A DNA stretch of 17,184 nucleotides from Acidaminococcus sp. CAG:917. GTDB taxonomy: Bacteria > Bacillota > Clostridia > Christensenellales > CAG-917. A program made the translations under genes and the position numbers. Below, one piece after another: positions 1-7,861 of the stretch. How positions within the stretch are numbered: the stretch's first letter is position 1; the number at the start of each line of letters is the position of its first letter. The DNA is taken from the NCBI GenBank assembly GCA_000437555.1, contig FR901026.1, positions 14,178 through 31,361 on the forward strand. The letters run 5' to 3'. Under the pieces are notes generated by a model. The model was not told the origin of the DNA, ran no database searches, and saw only the letters and a program-made list of their open reading frames with translations.

Positions 1-1
1 C

Positions 2-124
2 GCCATAAACTATGACATTCCTTATTACTATCACACAAGGCACGATACAATAGAGGCAGTAAGAAAGGACACCTTAGACGCCGTATTCAAAGCAACGATA
101 GAGTTTTTAAAAAACTACGACTGA
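2..124 (+). CDS. C-terminal fragment of a probable M28-family zinc peptidase (5' end outside window)
   Basis: Forty codons are open from the window edge to a TGA at 122-124. The visible tail contains YYHTRHDT followed by a helical end (IEFLKNYD). M28 aminopeptidases typically finish with a conserved 'YHTxxDT' segment, whose His is the last metal ligand, followed by a terminal helix, and this fragment matches that pattern. The assignment rests on this short tail only. An M20-type peptidase is the main alternative. The frame was chosen because it is the only one that is open and gives this motif. No terminator follows immediately; the first strong hairpin downstream is at 261-289. Confidence 0.5.
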   Translation, partial: AINYDIPYYYHTRHDTIEAVRKDTLDAVFKATIEFLKNYD

Positions 125-260
125 TTTTAAAACTTCAGCAAATGCTTTAAGGAATATCCGGATTATAGGTTTAGTTAGATTATACTAACGTTGCGGCAGG
201 CGAGGGAATGCGCCAAAACGGAACAAATGGAACAAGTTAAACGGTATCAAGTCTCAGAAT

Positions 261-289
261 GATTAAAGCGGATAATATCCGCTTTAATC
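261..289. other. Perfect 13-bp inverted repeat with 3-nt loop, possible terminator or operator
   Basis: The arm GATTAAAGCGGAT (261-273) is an exact inverted copy of 277-289, separated by AAT. It lies between the probable M28 peptidase gene and the GH13 gene. Neither side carries a clear T-run, so it is not a textbook intrinsic terminator. It could end the upstream transcript, stabilise an mRNA 3' end, or be a dyad operator for the downstream GH13 gene. The structure is seen directly; the role is unknown. Confidence 0.5.
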
Positions 290-381
290 AAGTAAAGAGA
301 TAATCAAAAAGACAAAGGGAAAATACATAAATCTGAAACAAAAAATCAATACATAAAACTAAAGCGAATTAGAGGCATACT

Positions 382-1686
382 ATGTGGACTGACGATAAAA
401 CAATTTATCATATATATCCTTTGGGATTATGCGGCGCTCCCGTATATAACGACGGGCAGAGCACAAACAGGATAAATAAAATTTTAAACTTTTTGCCGCA
501 TCTTGAAAATCTCGGCATAGGCGGAATTTACTTCGGACCGATATTCGAATCGGACAAACACGGTTATGACACGAGAGATTATTTTAAAACAGACGCAAGG
601 CTCGGCGAAATATCCGATTTCAAAGAAGTGTTCGACGCCATTCACCAAAAGGGAATAAAAATTATTTTGGACGGCGTTTTCAATCACGTAGGCAGAGGTT
701 TTTGGGCGTTTAAAGACGTCATTGAAAAAAAGTGGGATTCGCCTTATAAAGATTGGTTTATCCTCAATTTCGATTCCGACCCATACGGCGTAGGTTTTTG
801 GTATGACTGTTGGGAAGGACACCCCGAGCTTGTAAAACTGAATCTTTGCAATAGGGACGTAAAAAAGCATATATTTGACGCTGTGAGATTCTGGATAGAA
901 AACTTTGACATAGACGGCCTAAGGCTTGACGTGGCATATTGTCTTGACAGAGGTTTTATGAGTGAGCACAGGCAATTCGTAAAGAGTATAAAGGACGATT
1001 TTGTTTTGATAGGCGAAGTGCTTTTCGGCGACTACAATTTAATAGTAAACGATAATATGCTCGACAGCTGCACAAACTATGAAAACTATAAAAGTTTGTA
1101 CTCCGCTTTCAATTCAAGAAATTTGTTTGAAATATCCTATTCTTTAAACCGTCAATTCGGTCCTTTTGAATGGTGCATTTATAAGGGCAAGCATTTAATG
1201 ACTTTTTTGGACAATCATGACGTCACGAGATTTAAGAGTATTTTGACAGATAAAGAGCTTGTTAACGTCGGATTTGCGCTCCAGCTTACGACACCCGGGA
1301 TACCCTGTATCTATTACGGAAGCGAATGGGGGATAGAGGGCGACAAAGCGCAAGGCGACGAGTCCTTAAGACCGGCAGTGGATAAGCCCGAGTTTAACGA
1401 GCTTACCGCATACATAAAAAAGCTAATCGATATCAGAAAATCCAATTATGTTTTCAGTTTCGGAGGATATAAAAATATCGTCGAAAGGAACGAAGCTTTG
1501 ATTTTTGAAAGAAAATCGGAAAACCAAAGAGCCATAGTCGCCATAAACATCGGAGGAGAAATTAAACTCGCCGCCGGCGAACTATACGGCGATTTTACCG
1601 ATGCCGTGACGTCGGATAAGGTTTCGCTTTGCGGAGAGCTTGTGTTGCCTGCAAAATGCGCCACCGTACTTTTGCAAAATTATTAA
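382..1686 (+). CDS. GH13 alpha-amylase-family glycoside hydrolase (cyclomaltodextrinase/neopullulanase/maltodextrin-glucosidase-like), cytoplasmic
   Basis: A 434-aa protein with the conserved GH13 regions in order: region I DGVFNH (97-102), region II GLRLDVA with nucleophile D183, region III GEV with acid/base E212, and region IV FLDNHD with D280. All three catalytic acids are present. Residues 30-320 form the (beta/alpha)8 barrel, and about 370-434 look like the C-terminal beta-sandwich. It lacks the N-terminal domain of classical neopullulanases and is shorter than them. No signal peptide is visible, so it probably acts inside the cell on imported maltodextrins. Exact specificity (alpha-1,4, cyclodextrin, trehalose-type) cannot be read from the motifs. 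The ATG at 382 is preceded by AGAGG (371-375), a good ribosome binding site. It appears monocistronic and is convergent with the ABC operon. Confidence 0.9.
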   Translation: MWTDDKTIYHIYPLGLCGAPVYNDGQSTNRINKILNFLPHLENLGIGGIYFGPIFESDKHGYDTRDYFKTDARLGEISDFKEVFDAIHQKGIKIILDGVFNHVGRGFWAFKDVIEKKWDSPYKDWFILNFDSDPYGVGFWYDCWEGHPELVKLNLCNRDVKKHIFDAVRFWIENFDIDGLRLDVAYCLDRGFMSEHRQFVKSIKDDFVLIGEVLFGDYNLIVNDNMLDSCTNYENYKSLYSAFNSRNLFEISYSLNRQFGPFEWCIYKGKHLMTFLDNHDVTRFKSILTDKELVNVGFALQLTTPGIPCIYYGSEWGIEGDKAQGDESLRPAVDKPEFNELTAYIKKLIDIRKSNYVFSFGGYKNIVERNEALIFERKSENQRAIVAINIGGEIKLAAGELYGDFTDAVTSDKVSLCGELVLPAKCATVLLQNY

Positions 1687-1712
1687 TATAAGCGCAAATT
1701 AAACGCAAAAAA

Positions 1713-1770
1713 CAGCTACATAAATTAATTTTAAAAAGACAAAAATTCAAACAAATTTATGTTTAAGCTG
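1713..1770. repeat. Long imperfect inverted repeat downstream of the GH13 gene
   Basis: CAGCT plus ACATAAATT (1713-1726) pairs with AATTTATGT (1754-1762) and AGCTG (1766-1770), with a 3-nt bulge at 1763-1765 and a 27-nt loop. It lies in the 3' untranslated region between convergent genes. It may be a transcript-end structure or simply a feature of AT-rich DNA. No function is assigned. Confidence 0.3.
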
Positions 1771-1813
1771 CAAGCATTGCAATATATTTAAAACCGCATT
1801 TTAAAACAGATTT

Positions 1814-1845
1814 AAAAACCTCGAAGCGTTGCTATCGAGGTTTTT
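1814..1845. terminator. Bidirectional rho-independent terminator between GH13 gene and ABC operon
   Basis: AAAAACCTCGA (1814-1824) pairs with TCGAGGTTTTT (1835-1845). The loop contains a further small AGC/GCT pairing. The A-run on one side and T-run on the other give a U-tail in both directions. It therefore suits both the plus-strand glycosidase and the minus-strand permease, which end on either side of it. Confidence 0.85.
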
Positions 1846-1896
1846 GTTTGTTATGCGTTTAGCCGAAAATTTATGTTTATAAAAACTTAAAAGCCT

Positions 1897-3705
1897 TTAT
1901 TCGAGCGTTTTAAGCGAAGCGTTCATATCCGTTTTTGTCAATTTCGGATAAAGGAGCAAGCTGGCGAGCGAAGAGAATACAATCGTTATAAGCGGAGTTA
2001 TAATCCACGTCCACCAATTGACGTCCGCAACCGAGCCGAAGTCTACAAGGTTAAATACGAATTCTAAAAAGCCGTATCCAAGCGGAAGACCCAAAAGAGC
2101 TCCTATAATGCTCATTATGTAAATTTCACGGAAAATATAACCCGCTACTTCTTTGTTCTGATATCCGAGCACCATCAAAGTCGCAATCTCTCTGTTTCTC
2201 TCGCTGATGTTTATATTTGTTATATTATATATGACGAGCGCCGAAAGCAGGGCACTGAACACAACCAAAACAATCGATATTGTGACAATGGATTGAGCGT
2301 TCTCTCTCTTTAAAGCGCAGTCCCAAAGTCCGAGGCCTGCAAGTACGAGTATTGCCGAACCCATAATTGATATAACCGTCATAAAAAATCTGCTTTTAAA
2401 CAATAATACGTTTCTGAATGTAGATTTATATTTAAAACTGAGACGTTTCCATATAAAAGGAATTTTTTCGATAAACGTCTTTTTGCCCGCCTTGGGCGCT
2501 TTCGGGGTGAGAAGCGTTACCGGTTTTACGCGCACCATTTTTAAAGCCGCAACAATCGTAAGGACTAATGTTACGACTAATATGACCGCAAACGTAATGA
2601 AATAATAGGGGTATGAAGACCCTTCCGGGAATTCGGGCATCTGATATTGAATGTTGAAAGCGTTATACAAAACTTTTGTCACCAAGACGCCTATGCCGAA
2701 AGACAGCGCGCCTCCGATAAGCGTGCTGATTAAAACAAACAGGACGTATTTTGATATTATCATCGAGTTTGAATATCCCAGAGTTTTAAGACAGGCAATC
2801 TGACCCCTTTCCTCGTCAAATAATCTTGTCATTGTGGAGAACACGACAAGCATGGTTATCAATGCGAAGAACACTATAAAGATAAGGCTTATCTGTCCTA
2901 CCGTATGCGCATAGTAGTGAGTGGAGTAAACTCCGAAGTTTTCATACAGGGTGAGGACGGCAAAATCAGGGTATTTGTCACTAAACTCCTCTTTTACCTC
3001 TTTTACCTTTTTTTCGTAGCTATCGGAAAATCCGTCGAAAAGTTTGTCGTCTTCCAAAGAAAAATACAATTCGTTATATCTGCCGCTCAAAAGAGTGCCT
3101 GCAAAATTCGTTTCGTCGATATATATGGCTTGAAGTATGTTTTTATTTTGGTCCTCAAGCGACGGCTCTTTGTCTTTGTGCATTATGAGCGGATTGACCA
3201 CAATGCCTACGACGGTAAAATCTTTTTCTATCGATACTCCCATAGAGATGGAAAAATGAACCGTGTCGCCGATTTTATAGCTTTTTATCGAATTGGTTGC
3301 CCTTTCGACGACTATTTCGTTCAGGGCAGTGGGCATACGTCCGCTGACAAGCTCGAGTTTGTTTATTTCTTGCGGATTTATGTAGTCGGAAACGTAAACT
3401 CTGGTCAGCTGACCTTCGACGTCCATATCCATACACATATTTTTGGCAAATCCCGCCGAGCCGTATTCAGCTTCAATCGCATCGATGTCGGCAGAAGAAA
3501 ATCCCAGCAGACTTGTGCTCTTGACAACGAAATCGGGGATATTTTGCTCTTGATAGTAGTTTGTCAGGGCGGTGTCTATTTTATCCTCAACCTCACCGAG
3601 ACCCGCAGAAATTCCCATGGAAATCAAGACGATTGCGATAATCGTCAAAAAGCGCGTGATATGTTTTGAAAACATTCTGAAAAGAGTTTTAAGATACGTT
3701 CTCAT
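1897..3705 (-). CDS. FtsX-like ABC transporter permease
   Basis: A 602-aa integral membrane protein and the partner of the ATPase directly upstream. Predicted order: TM1 (about 17-36), a large extracytoplasmic domain (37-265), TM2 (269-291), TM3 (320-345), TM4 (367-391), a cytoplasmic linker with KPVTLLTPKAPKAGKK (394-409), then TM5-8 (about 440-461, 473-496, 526-552, 565-586). Both halves carry the FtsX-type signature: DEERGQIACLKTLGYS at 297-312 and RNREIATLMVLGYQ at 503-516. The second half has almost no extracytoplasmic domain, so the protein is shorter than the long Firmicutes members of this family. Likely role: MacB/LolCDE-like mechanotransmission or export of a lipid, peptide or antimicrobial; the substrate cannot be read from sequence. 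The ATG abuts the ATPase stop codon (TAAATG), implying translational coupling. Confidence 0.88.
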   Translation of the reverse strand: MRTYLKTLFRMFSKHITRFLTIIAIVLISMGISAGLGEVEDKIDTALTNYYQEQNIPDFVVKSTSLLGFSSADIDAIEAEYGSAGFAKNMCMDMDVEGQLTRVYVSDYINPQEINKLELVSGRMPTALNEIVVERATNSIKSYKIGDTVHFSISMGVSIEKDFTVVGIVVNPLIMHKDKEPSLEDQNKNILQAIYIDETNFAGTLLSGRYNELYFSLEDDKLFDGFSDSYEKKVKEVKEEFSDKYPDFAVLTLYENFGVYSTHYYAHTVGQISLIFIVFFALITMLVVFSTMTRLFDEERGQIACLKTLGYSNSMIISKYVLFVLISTLIGGALSFGIGVLVTKVLYNAFNIQYQMPEFPEGSSYPYYFITFAVILVVTLVLTIVAALKMVRVKPVTLLTPKAPKAGKKTFIEKIPFIWKRLSFKYKSTFRNVLLFKSRFFMTVISIMGSAILVLAGLGLWDCALKRENAQSIVTISIVLVVFSALLSALVIYNITNINISERNREIATLMVLGYQNKEVAGYIFREIYIMSIIGALLGLPLGYGFLEFVFNLVDFGSVADVNWWTWIITPLITIVFSSLASLLLYPKLTKTDMNASLKTLE

Positions 3706-4662
3706 TTACCACTCAATCTCCGATATCGGTTTAGGGTTTTTGTTTTCGACGATGTCGCCGATTTCTCCGTTTTTGATATAAATGACCTTATCCGCCATAT
3801 CTTTGAGGGCGGAATTGTGCGTAACTATGATAACCAATTTATTGTGTTCTTTTGAAACGCTGTGCAACAATTCCAAAATACTCTTGCCCGTCTTATAGTC
3901 AAGTGCGCCCGTCGGCTCGTCGCAAAGCAAAAGTTTGGGATTTTTTGCAATAGCTCTTGCGATACTTACCCTCTGTTGTTCGCCACCGCTGAGCTGAGCG
4001 GGAAAGTTTTTGGCGCGTTCTTCGAGACCTACGCTTTTCAAAATTTCGGCAGGGGGCAAAGCGTCTTTACAAATTTCCGTCGCAAGTTCGATATTCTCAA
4101 GCGCAGTAAGGTTGGGCATAAGGTTGTAAAACTGAAATACAAAGCCTATTTCCGTCCTGCGATATTGAGTAAGCTGTTTTTTGTTGAGGTTTGAAACAAT
4201 CAGTCCGTTAAGGGAAATTTCACCTGTGGTGACGGAATCCATACCTCCGAGTAAGTTTAAAAGTGTGGTTTTACCTGCGCCGCTGGGACCTAATATGACG
4301 ACAAACTCGCCGTTTTTAAGCGAGAAAGAAACTTCTTTAAGAGCCCAAAAACCGCCTGCGTCCGAAACGTATTCCTTTCCCACTCTCTTGAGCTCGAGAT
4401 AATTCTCTGCATGAACGGGTTCGTGAGACGTCATGGCTTCCGCTTTTGAAGACAGTGAAATGGGTTTGAGGCGAGGTTTCCTTTTGATTTTCGAATTTTC
4501 CTTTTTATCTCCCGCCTTGCCGCTCCTTTCCGATTTTTGTGGCTTGTCGTCCATACCGCTGTCTGCCATGTTAGAGTCAGCGGATTCAAAGAGGGTAAGC
4601 TCTTTATTTAAGGTTTTTTCGACTGTCACGTCGTTTTCTTTTTTCAAATTTTCATCTGTCAT
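3706..4662 (-). CDS. ABC transporter ATP-binding protein, MacB/LolD type, with an 80-residue charged N-terminal extension
   Basis: A 318-aa protein. The ABC domain runs from about 88 to 305: Walker A GPSGAGKT (125-132), Q-loop around FVFQFYN (174-180), signature LSGGEQQR (224-231), Walker B LLLCDEPTGALD (244-255) and switch His in VTHN (H282). The DEPTGALD form is typical of MacB/LolD-type exporters that energise FtsX-like permeases, which agrees with the permease immediately downstream. Residues 1-80 are an unusual Lys/Glu/Asp/Ser-rich, probably disordered extension without homology I recognise; most LolD-type ATPases are about 220-250 aa. The ATG at 4662 has AGAGGA eight bases upstream, which supports the long form. 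A start just before the ABC domain would lack such a site. Confidence 0.92.
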   Translation of the reverse strand: MTDENLKKENDVTVEKTLNKELTLFESADSNMADSGMDDKPQKSERSGKAGDKKENSKIKRKPRLKPISLSSKAEAMTSHEPVHAENYLELKRVGKEYVSDAGGFWALKEVSFSLKNGEFVVILGPSGAGKTTLLNLLGGMDSVTTGEISLNGLIVSNLNKKQLTQYRRTEIGFVFQFYNLMPNLTALENIELATEICKDALPPAEILKSVGLEERAKNFPAQLSGGEQQRVSIARAIAKNPKLLLCDEPTGALDYKTGKSILELLHSVSKEHNKLVIIVTHNSALKDMADKVIYIKNGEIGDIVENKNPKPISEIEW

Positions 4663-4761
4663 AATAGGTTCCTCTATAAATGTCGGTAATTTTTTGGCTT
4701 TAATTTAGTTTTCTGAAAGATATAAAAGCAATAATTAATTTGTAAACTATATATTAATATA

Positions 4762-4790
4762 ATTATATATTATTTTTTTATAAAAATCAA
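4762..4790 (-). promoter_or_regulatory. Candidate sigma-A promoter for the ABC exporter operon
   Basis: Read on the minus strand: -35 TTGATT (4785-4790), a 17-bp spacer, and a perfect -10 TATAAT (4762-4767). This would give a leader of roughly 90 nt before the ATPase start at 4662. The region is extremely AT-rich, so chance matches are likely. Confidence 0.45.
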
Positions 4791-4925
4791 GACAAAAGCG
4801 GGCGGAGTGTCAAAAAGAGTTTTCGATAAATAGCGTTTTGATACCGTATATTAATTGACCGTTGATGTAAAGCTTTGTTTTTAAGGATAATGAGTTTAAT
4901 GCCTTTTTTTGTTTAATAAATAGTA

Positions 4926-4964
4926 TTGAAATTTTATTCTGTTTTGTTATAATGATAAAAGGAG
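4926..4964 (+). promoter_or_regulatory. Near-consensus promoter and RBS for the 962-aa gene
   Basis: -35 TTGAAA (4926-4931), a 16-bp spacer, and -10 TATAAT (4948-4953). The AGGAG ribosome binding site (4960-4964) starts only 7 bases after the -10 box. Transcription would therefore begin at or inside the Shine-Dalgarno, leaving a leader of about 13 nt before the ATG at 4973. Either the leader is extremely short or an additional upstream promoter is used. Confidence 0.6.
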
Positions 4965-4972
4965 AATTTTAA

Positions 4973-7861
4973 ATGGCAACCAAGGTTCTAAATTATTTTT
5001 ATAGACCTGTAAAAAATCTCGATTTAAACCGCATTGAGTTTTGCGACGTATATCAGATTTTATCGGACGGGACAAACGTTTCGTCTCTTTACGGTTTTTT
5101 AGAAGACAAATCCTCTTTTATGGCTCTGTGCGAAGCGGCTTTCTTAAAGGCGTCGCAATACAGAACGAGCCTTTATGAGACGGAATTTATCGATTCTTTC
5201 AAACTGTGTTTTTCTCCTACGACAGAGTATTTAAAAAATTCGGACAATTTCAAAAGACTTGTAAAGTATTTGGATTCCGTAAATTTAAGAACAAAAGATA
5301 CGGTGATGTTTTTTGACGTGTCCGATATATACGGCACGCATAAGGACGCTTTTATCAAAAATCTAAAGCATTTAAAAAGTTACGGTTTGCAGATATGCGT
5401 GGGCGGATTCGGGGACGATATAAATCTCATCGAGGTTTTTGCCGAACCGTTTTTCGATTATTTCAGAGTTTCCGCCAAATATGTATCAAATATTGCCAAT
5501 GTTTCTTTACTTACCGAGGCGTGCTCAAAAAACGGCGTAAAACTTATCGTCGAGGGCGTGGATAAAATTTCGGATTTCAGAGCGGTAAGAGCGGGCAAAG
5601 TCAGTCTTGTATCGGGTGACGCCGTATGCAAGAGCGTGGAAACGGTTGACAGAAAAACGCTGGGCTTAAAGCCGCTTACTTCTGCCGAAGCGGACAGGTT
5701 TGCATACAGATTAAGTCAGGAAAAAATCACAAAAGAGCAGAATTTGCTTTTAAAGGACGGCAAAAAACTTTTAAAGCGTGCGCGTCACGATTTTAATTTC
5801 GATACAGGCGAGTTCATCGTAGCTTCGTCAAGGCAAAATGCGCCCGTCGTCGAAAGAAGGGCAAACTCTGCGGAAAACGAAACGGTAAAGCTTTTAAAAG
5901 AGGGTAAACTGCCAAAGCCCAAAGAAGTCAAACTCGATGAAAGCGGAAACGAAATGATGGAGGAATATAACAATTCCATCATAGAATCGCTATATGCGCT
6001 CGTCGCCGACAAGAGCGTTAAAGACAAAGAAACAGCCATAAAAGCGGAAATTTTAAGGCGTGAAGCCTTAAAGGCAGAAGAAGAAAAGAAAGCTAAAGCA
6101 GAAGCGGAATTAAATGCCCGCCTTGAGAGGGCGCTTGCCGAAAAGAAAAAGATTTTGCCGCACCTTTTATACGCTTTGGAAAGCCGAATAGATTATCTTA
6201 TCGACCTCGACAGAATACGGATAGAACTCGACGCCATTGTCGAGCAAGAGATAATCGAGCTATTAGAGCAAGAGAGGAAGGAAAGCGAGACACTTGCAAG
6301 GCAAAAAGAGGAAGCCGAAAGAGACAGGCTTGCCGCCGAGGCATACGCCAAAATTCAGGCGGACGAGTTAAACAAAAAACAGGCGGAAGAAATTGCAAGA
6401 CTTAAAGCGGAGCTTTTAAAGGCGGAAAAATTAAAAGCGGACAGAGCGCCTTTGCAAACTGTTGCCGCCCAACCCACGAAGATAAAAAAGCCCATAGAGC
6501 TTGGAGAATTTGTGCCGGCGACCATTGAAGAAGAGGTGCCTGCATTTATCGAGGACGATTTTTATATTGCCTCTATCGATGACAGCGAATTTCTAAAGTC
6601 GGAAATTTATACTCCCAAAAAGAAACTTTCTAAAAAAGAGAAAAAGGCGGAAGAGAAAAGACGTGAAATCGAAAAGACTCTCGTATACGATTTGCCCGTT
6701 CAAAAGGCGGTATACAATTCTGGCGGAAGCGCGGGCATAGCGCAAACTTCGGACGGTAAATCGCCTGCCGTTCGGACGGAGGCTCCGACTGAAACTGAAA
6801 TTTCAGATAATCCTTTAACCGCTCAGGGGGAACAAGCGCTTTTGGGCGAACCGTTTGACAGAGCGTGGGGCGAATGTGCCGAAAATACAATGAATGACAA
6901 TAAAGAGGCGGAAATGACGGAGGAAAGCGACTCCGAAAAGTTGAACGGCAACGCCGAAAGCGCGACAGATAACGAAGCTATGGGCACGGAATCGGAAAGT
7001 GCCGAAGAAGACAGCGAACCTATCAATTTGAAAAACGAAGCCGTCACGCTTGAAAGAGAGGATTCTGAAATCACTGCGGATAGCGAGAAAGATAAGCATC
7101 CCGCTCAAAGCACGGAAACGGAAGATAGCGATACCGCCTTAGAAAACGCTCCCGTTTCGGAGAGTGAGGAGAGCGCTCAATGCGAAACCGAAAAAACAGA
7201 GGGAAATTTGTATAACCCCGAACAAGAGAGCGGTCAAACCGCCGAAACCGCCACGGACGAGGTGCCGCACAAAAACCTTGATTTAGAACCTGCGGAAAAT
7301 ATAATGCTGTCCGAAAGAAGGAATGACACAGGGGAAAAAGTCGAAGTCGAAACGGTCGGTGAGGCAGTATACGATACGCAAGCGCACCAAGGAGAGTCGA
7401 CACAGCCCGATATTGTTGACGGAGGCAATAAAGCGGAAACCCAAACCGAGGACGAAAACGTCGCAGACGGCGACAGTTCGCCCTTAAACGACGGCGAGGA
7501 AGAAGGAGTCTTGCCCCCAAATGAAACTTTGGCTTTTACCGAAACAGAGTCGGGAGGAGAAGAAGCTAACGAAAGAGAGGAAGACGACCAAAAAGCTCAG
7601 CAGAAAAAGAGGGTGCTTGACGGCGGCTTTGATATAGACAAAGAATATGACGACAATGACGGACATTATAACGCAGATTTCAAGTGGATAGATTCCGATG
7701 GCGAGGAGTACAACGGGTATTTCGCCAAAAACGGAAGCTGGATAGACTACGGCTATTTTGATTCCGGCGATGAGTGGCACGACAACGGCTACTGTGACGA
7801 AAACGGAATGTGGATTCCCGACGGTTATTTTAACGACGACGGGGATTTTGTAAAAATATAA
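4973..7861 (+). CDS. Large scaffold-like protein: degenerate EAL-like domain, coiled coil, acidic region and C-terminal 12-residue aromatic/glycine repeats
   Basis: A 962-aa protein I cannot name. Residues about 20-230 resemble an EAL (cyclic-di-GMP phosphodiesterase) fold: FFDVSD sits where EITE is expected, GGFGDD (144-149) where DDFG is, and LIVEGVD (191-197) where xxAEGVE is. The EAL motif itself, the DDFG Asp pair and the KID lysine are missing, so catalysis is unlikely. Residues about 340-495 are Ala/Glu/Lys-rich heptad-like helix, a probable coiled coil. About 586-880 is very acidic and probably disordered. The C-terminus has five 12-residue units at 897, 915, 927, 939 and 951, each beginning with G plus an aromatic pattern and having an aromatic residue at the ninth position (W905, W923, W935, W947, F959), with a 6-residue insert after the first. 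No signal peptide or TM segment is visible, so it is probably cytosolic. It starts with AGGAG at good spacing and may be co-transcribed with the next gene. Confidence 0.85.
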   Translation: MATKVLNYFYRPVKNLDLNRIEFCDVYQILSDGTNVSSLYGFLEDKSSFMALCEAAFLKASQYRTSLYETEFIDSFKLCFSPTTEYLKNSDNFKRLVKYLDSVNLRTKDTVMFFDVSDIYGTHKDAFIKNLKHLKSYGLQICVGGFGDDINLIEVFAEPFFDYFRVSAKYVSNIANVSLLTEACSKNGVKLIVEGVDKISDFRAVRAGKVSLVSGDAVCKSVETVDRKTLGLKPLTSAEADRFAYRLSQEKITKEQNLLLKDGKKLLKRARHDFNFDTGEFIVASSRQNAPVVERRANSAENETVKLLKEGKLPKPKEVKLDESGNEMMEEYNNSIIESLYALVADKSVKDKETAIKAEILRREALKAEEEKKAKAEAELNARLERALAEKKKILPHLLYALESRIDYLIDLDRIRIELDAIVEQEIIELLEQERKESETLARQKEEAERDRLAAEAYAKIQADELNKKQAEEIARLKAELLKAEKLKADRAPLQTVAAQPTKIKKPIELGEFVPATIEEEVPAFIEDDFYIASIDDSEFLKSEIYTPKKKLSKKEKKAEEKRREIEKTLVYDLPVQKAVYNSGGSAGIAQTSDGKSPAVRTEAPTETEISDNPLTAQGEQALLGEPFDRAWGECAENTMNDNKEAEMTEESDSEKLNGNAESATDNEAMGTESESAEEDSEPINLKNEAVTLEREDSEITADSEKDKHPAQSTETEDSDTALENAPVSESEESAQCETEKTEGNLYNPEQESGQTAETATDEVPHKNLDLEPAENIMLSERRNDTGEKVEVETVGEAVYDTQAHQGESTQPDIVDGGNKAETQTEDENVADGDSSPLNDGEEEGVLPPNETLAFTETESGGEEANEREEDDQKAQQKKRVLDGGFDIDKEYDDNDGHYNADFKWIDSDGEEYNGYFAKNGSWIDYGYFDSGDEWHDNGYCDENGMWIPDGYFNDDGDFVKI
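7661..7858 (+). repeat. Protein-level tandem repeat (five 12-residue units) at the C-terminus of the 962-aa protein
   Basis: The encoded units are GHYNADFKWIDS, then after a 6-residue insert GYFAKNGSWIDY, GYFDSGDEWHDN, GYCDENGMWIPD and GYFNDDGDFVKI. The last four are in exact 12-residue register. The DNA copies have diverged, so selection appears to hold the amino-acid pattern rather than the nucleotide sequence. The pattern recalls EAGR boxes (aromatic- and glycine-enriched) of Mycoplasma terminal-organelle proteins and, less closely, cell-wall-binding and MORN repeats. Confidence 0.8.

Larger units (their letters stand above)
4663..4972. other. 310-bp divergent intergenic region, AT-rich
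   Basis: This region separates the minus-strand ABC operon from the plus-strand 962-aa gene. It holds the two candidate promoters listed separately, one facing each way, and an A/T-only stretch around 4735-4785. I see no small gene, tRNA or clear operator in 4791-4925. Confidence 0.6.

Noticed and set aside
2905..3669. 254-codon open frame on the plus strand
   Set aside because: It lies entirely antisense to the FtsX-like permease, which has clear family signatures. The translated product has no recognisable domain and no ribosome binding site.
4973..5670. Active c-di-GMP phosphodiesterase
   Set aside because: The EAL motif, the DDFG Asp pair and the KID lysine are not present, so the fold similarity does not support catalysis.
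7661..7858. Choline-binding/cell-wall-binding repeats
   Set aside because: The period is 12 rather than about 20 residues and the protein has no signal peptide, so an extracellular wall-binding role is unlikely.
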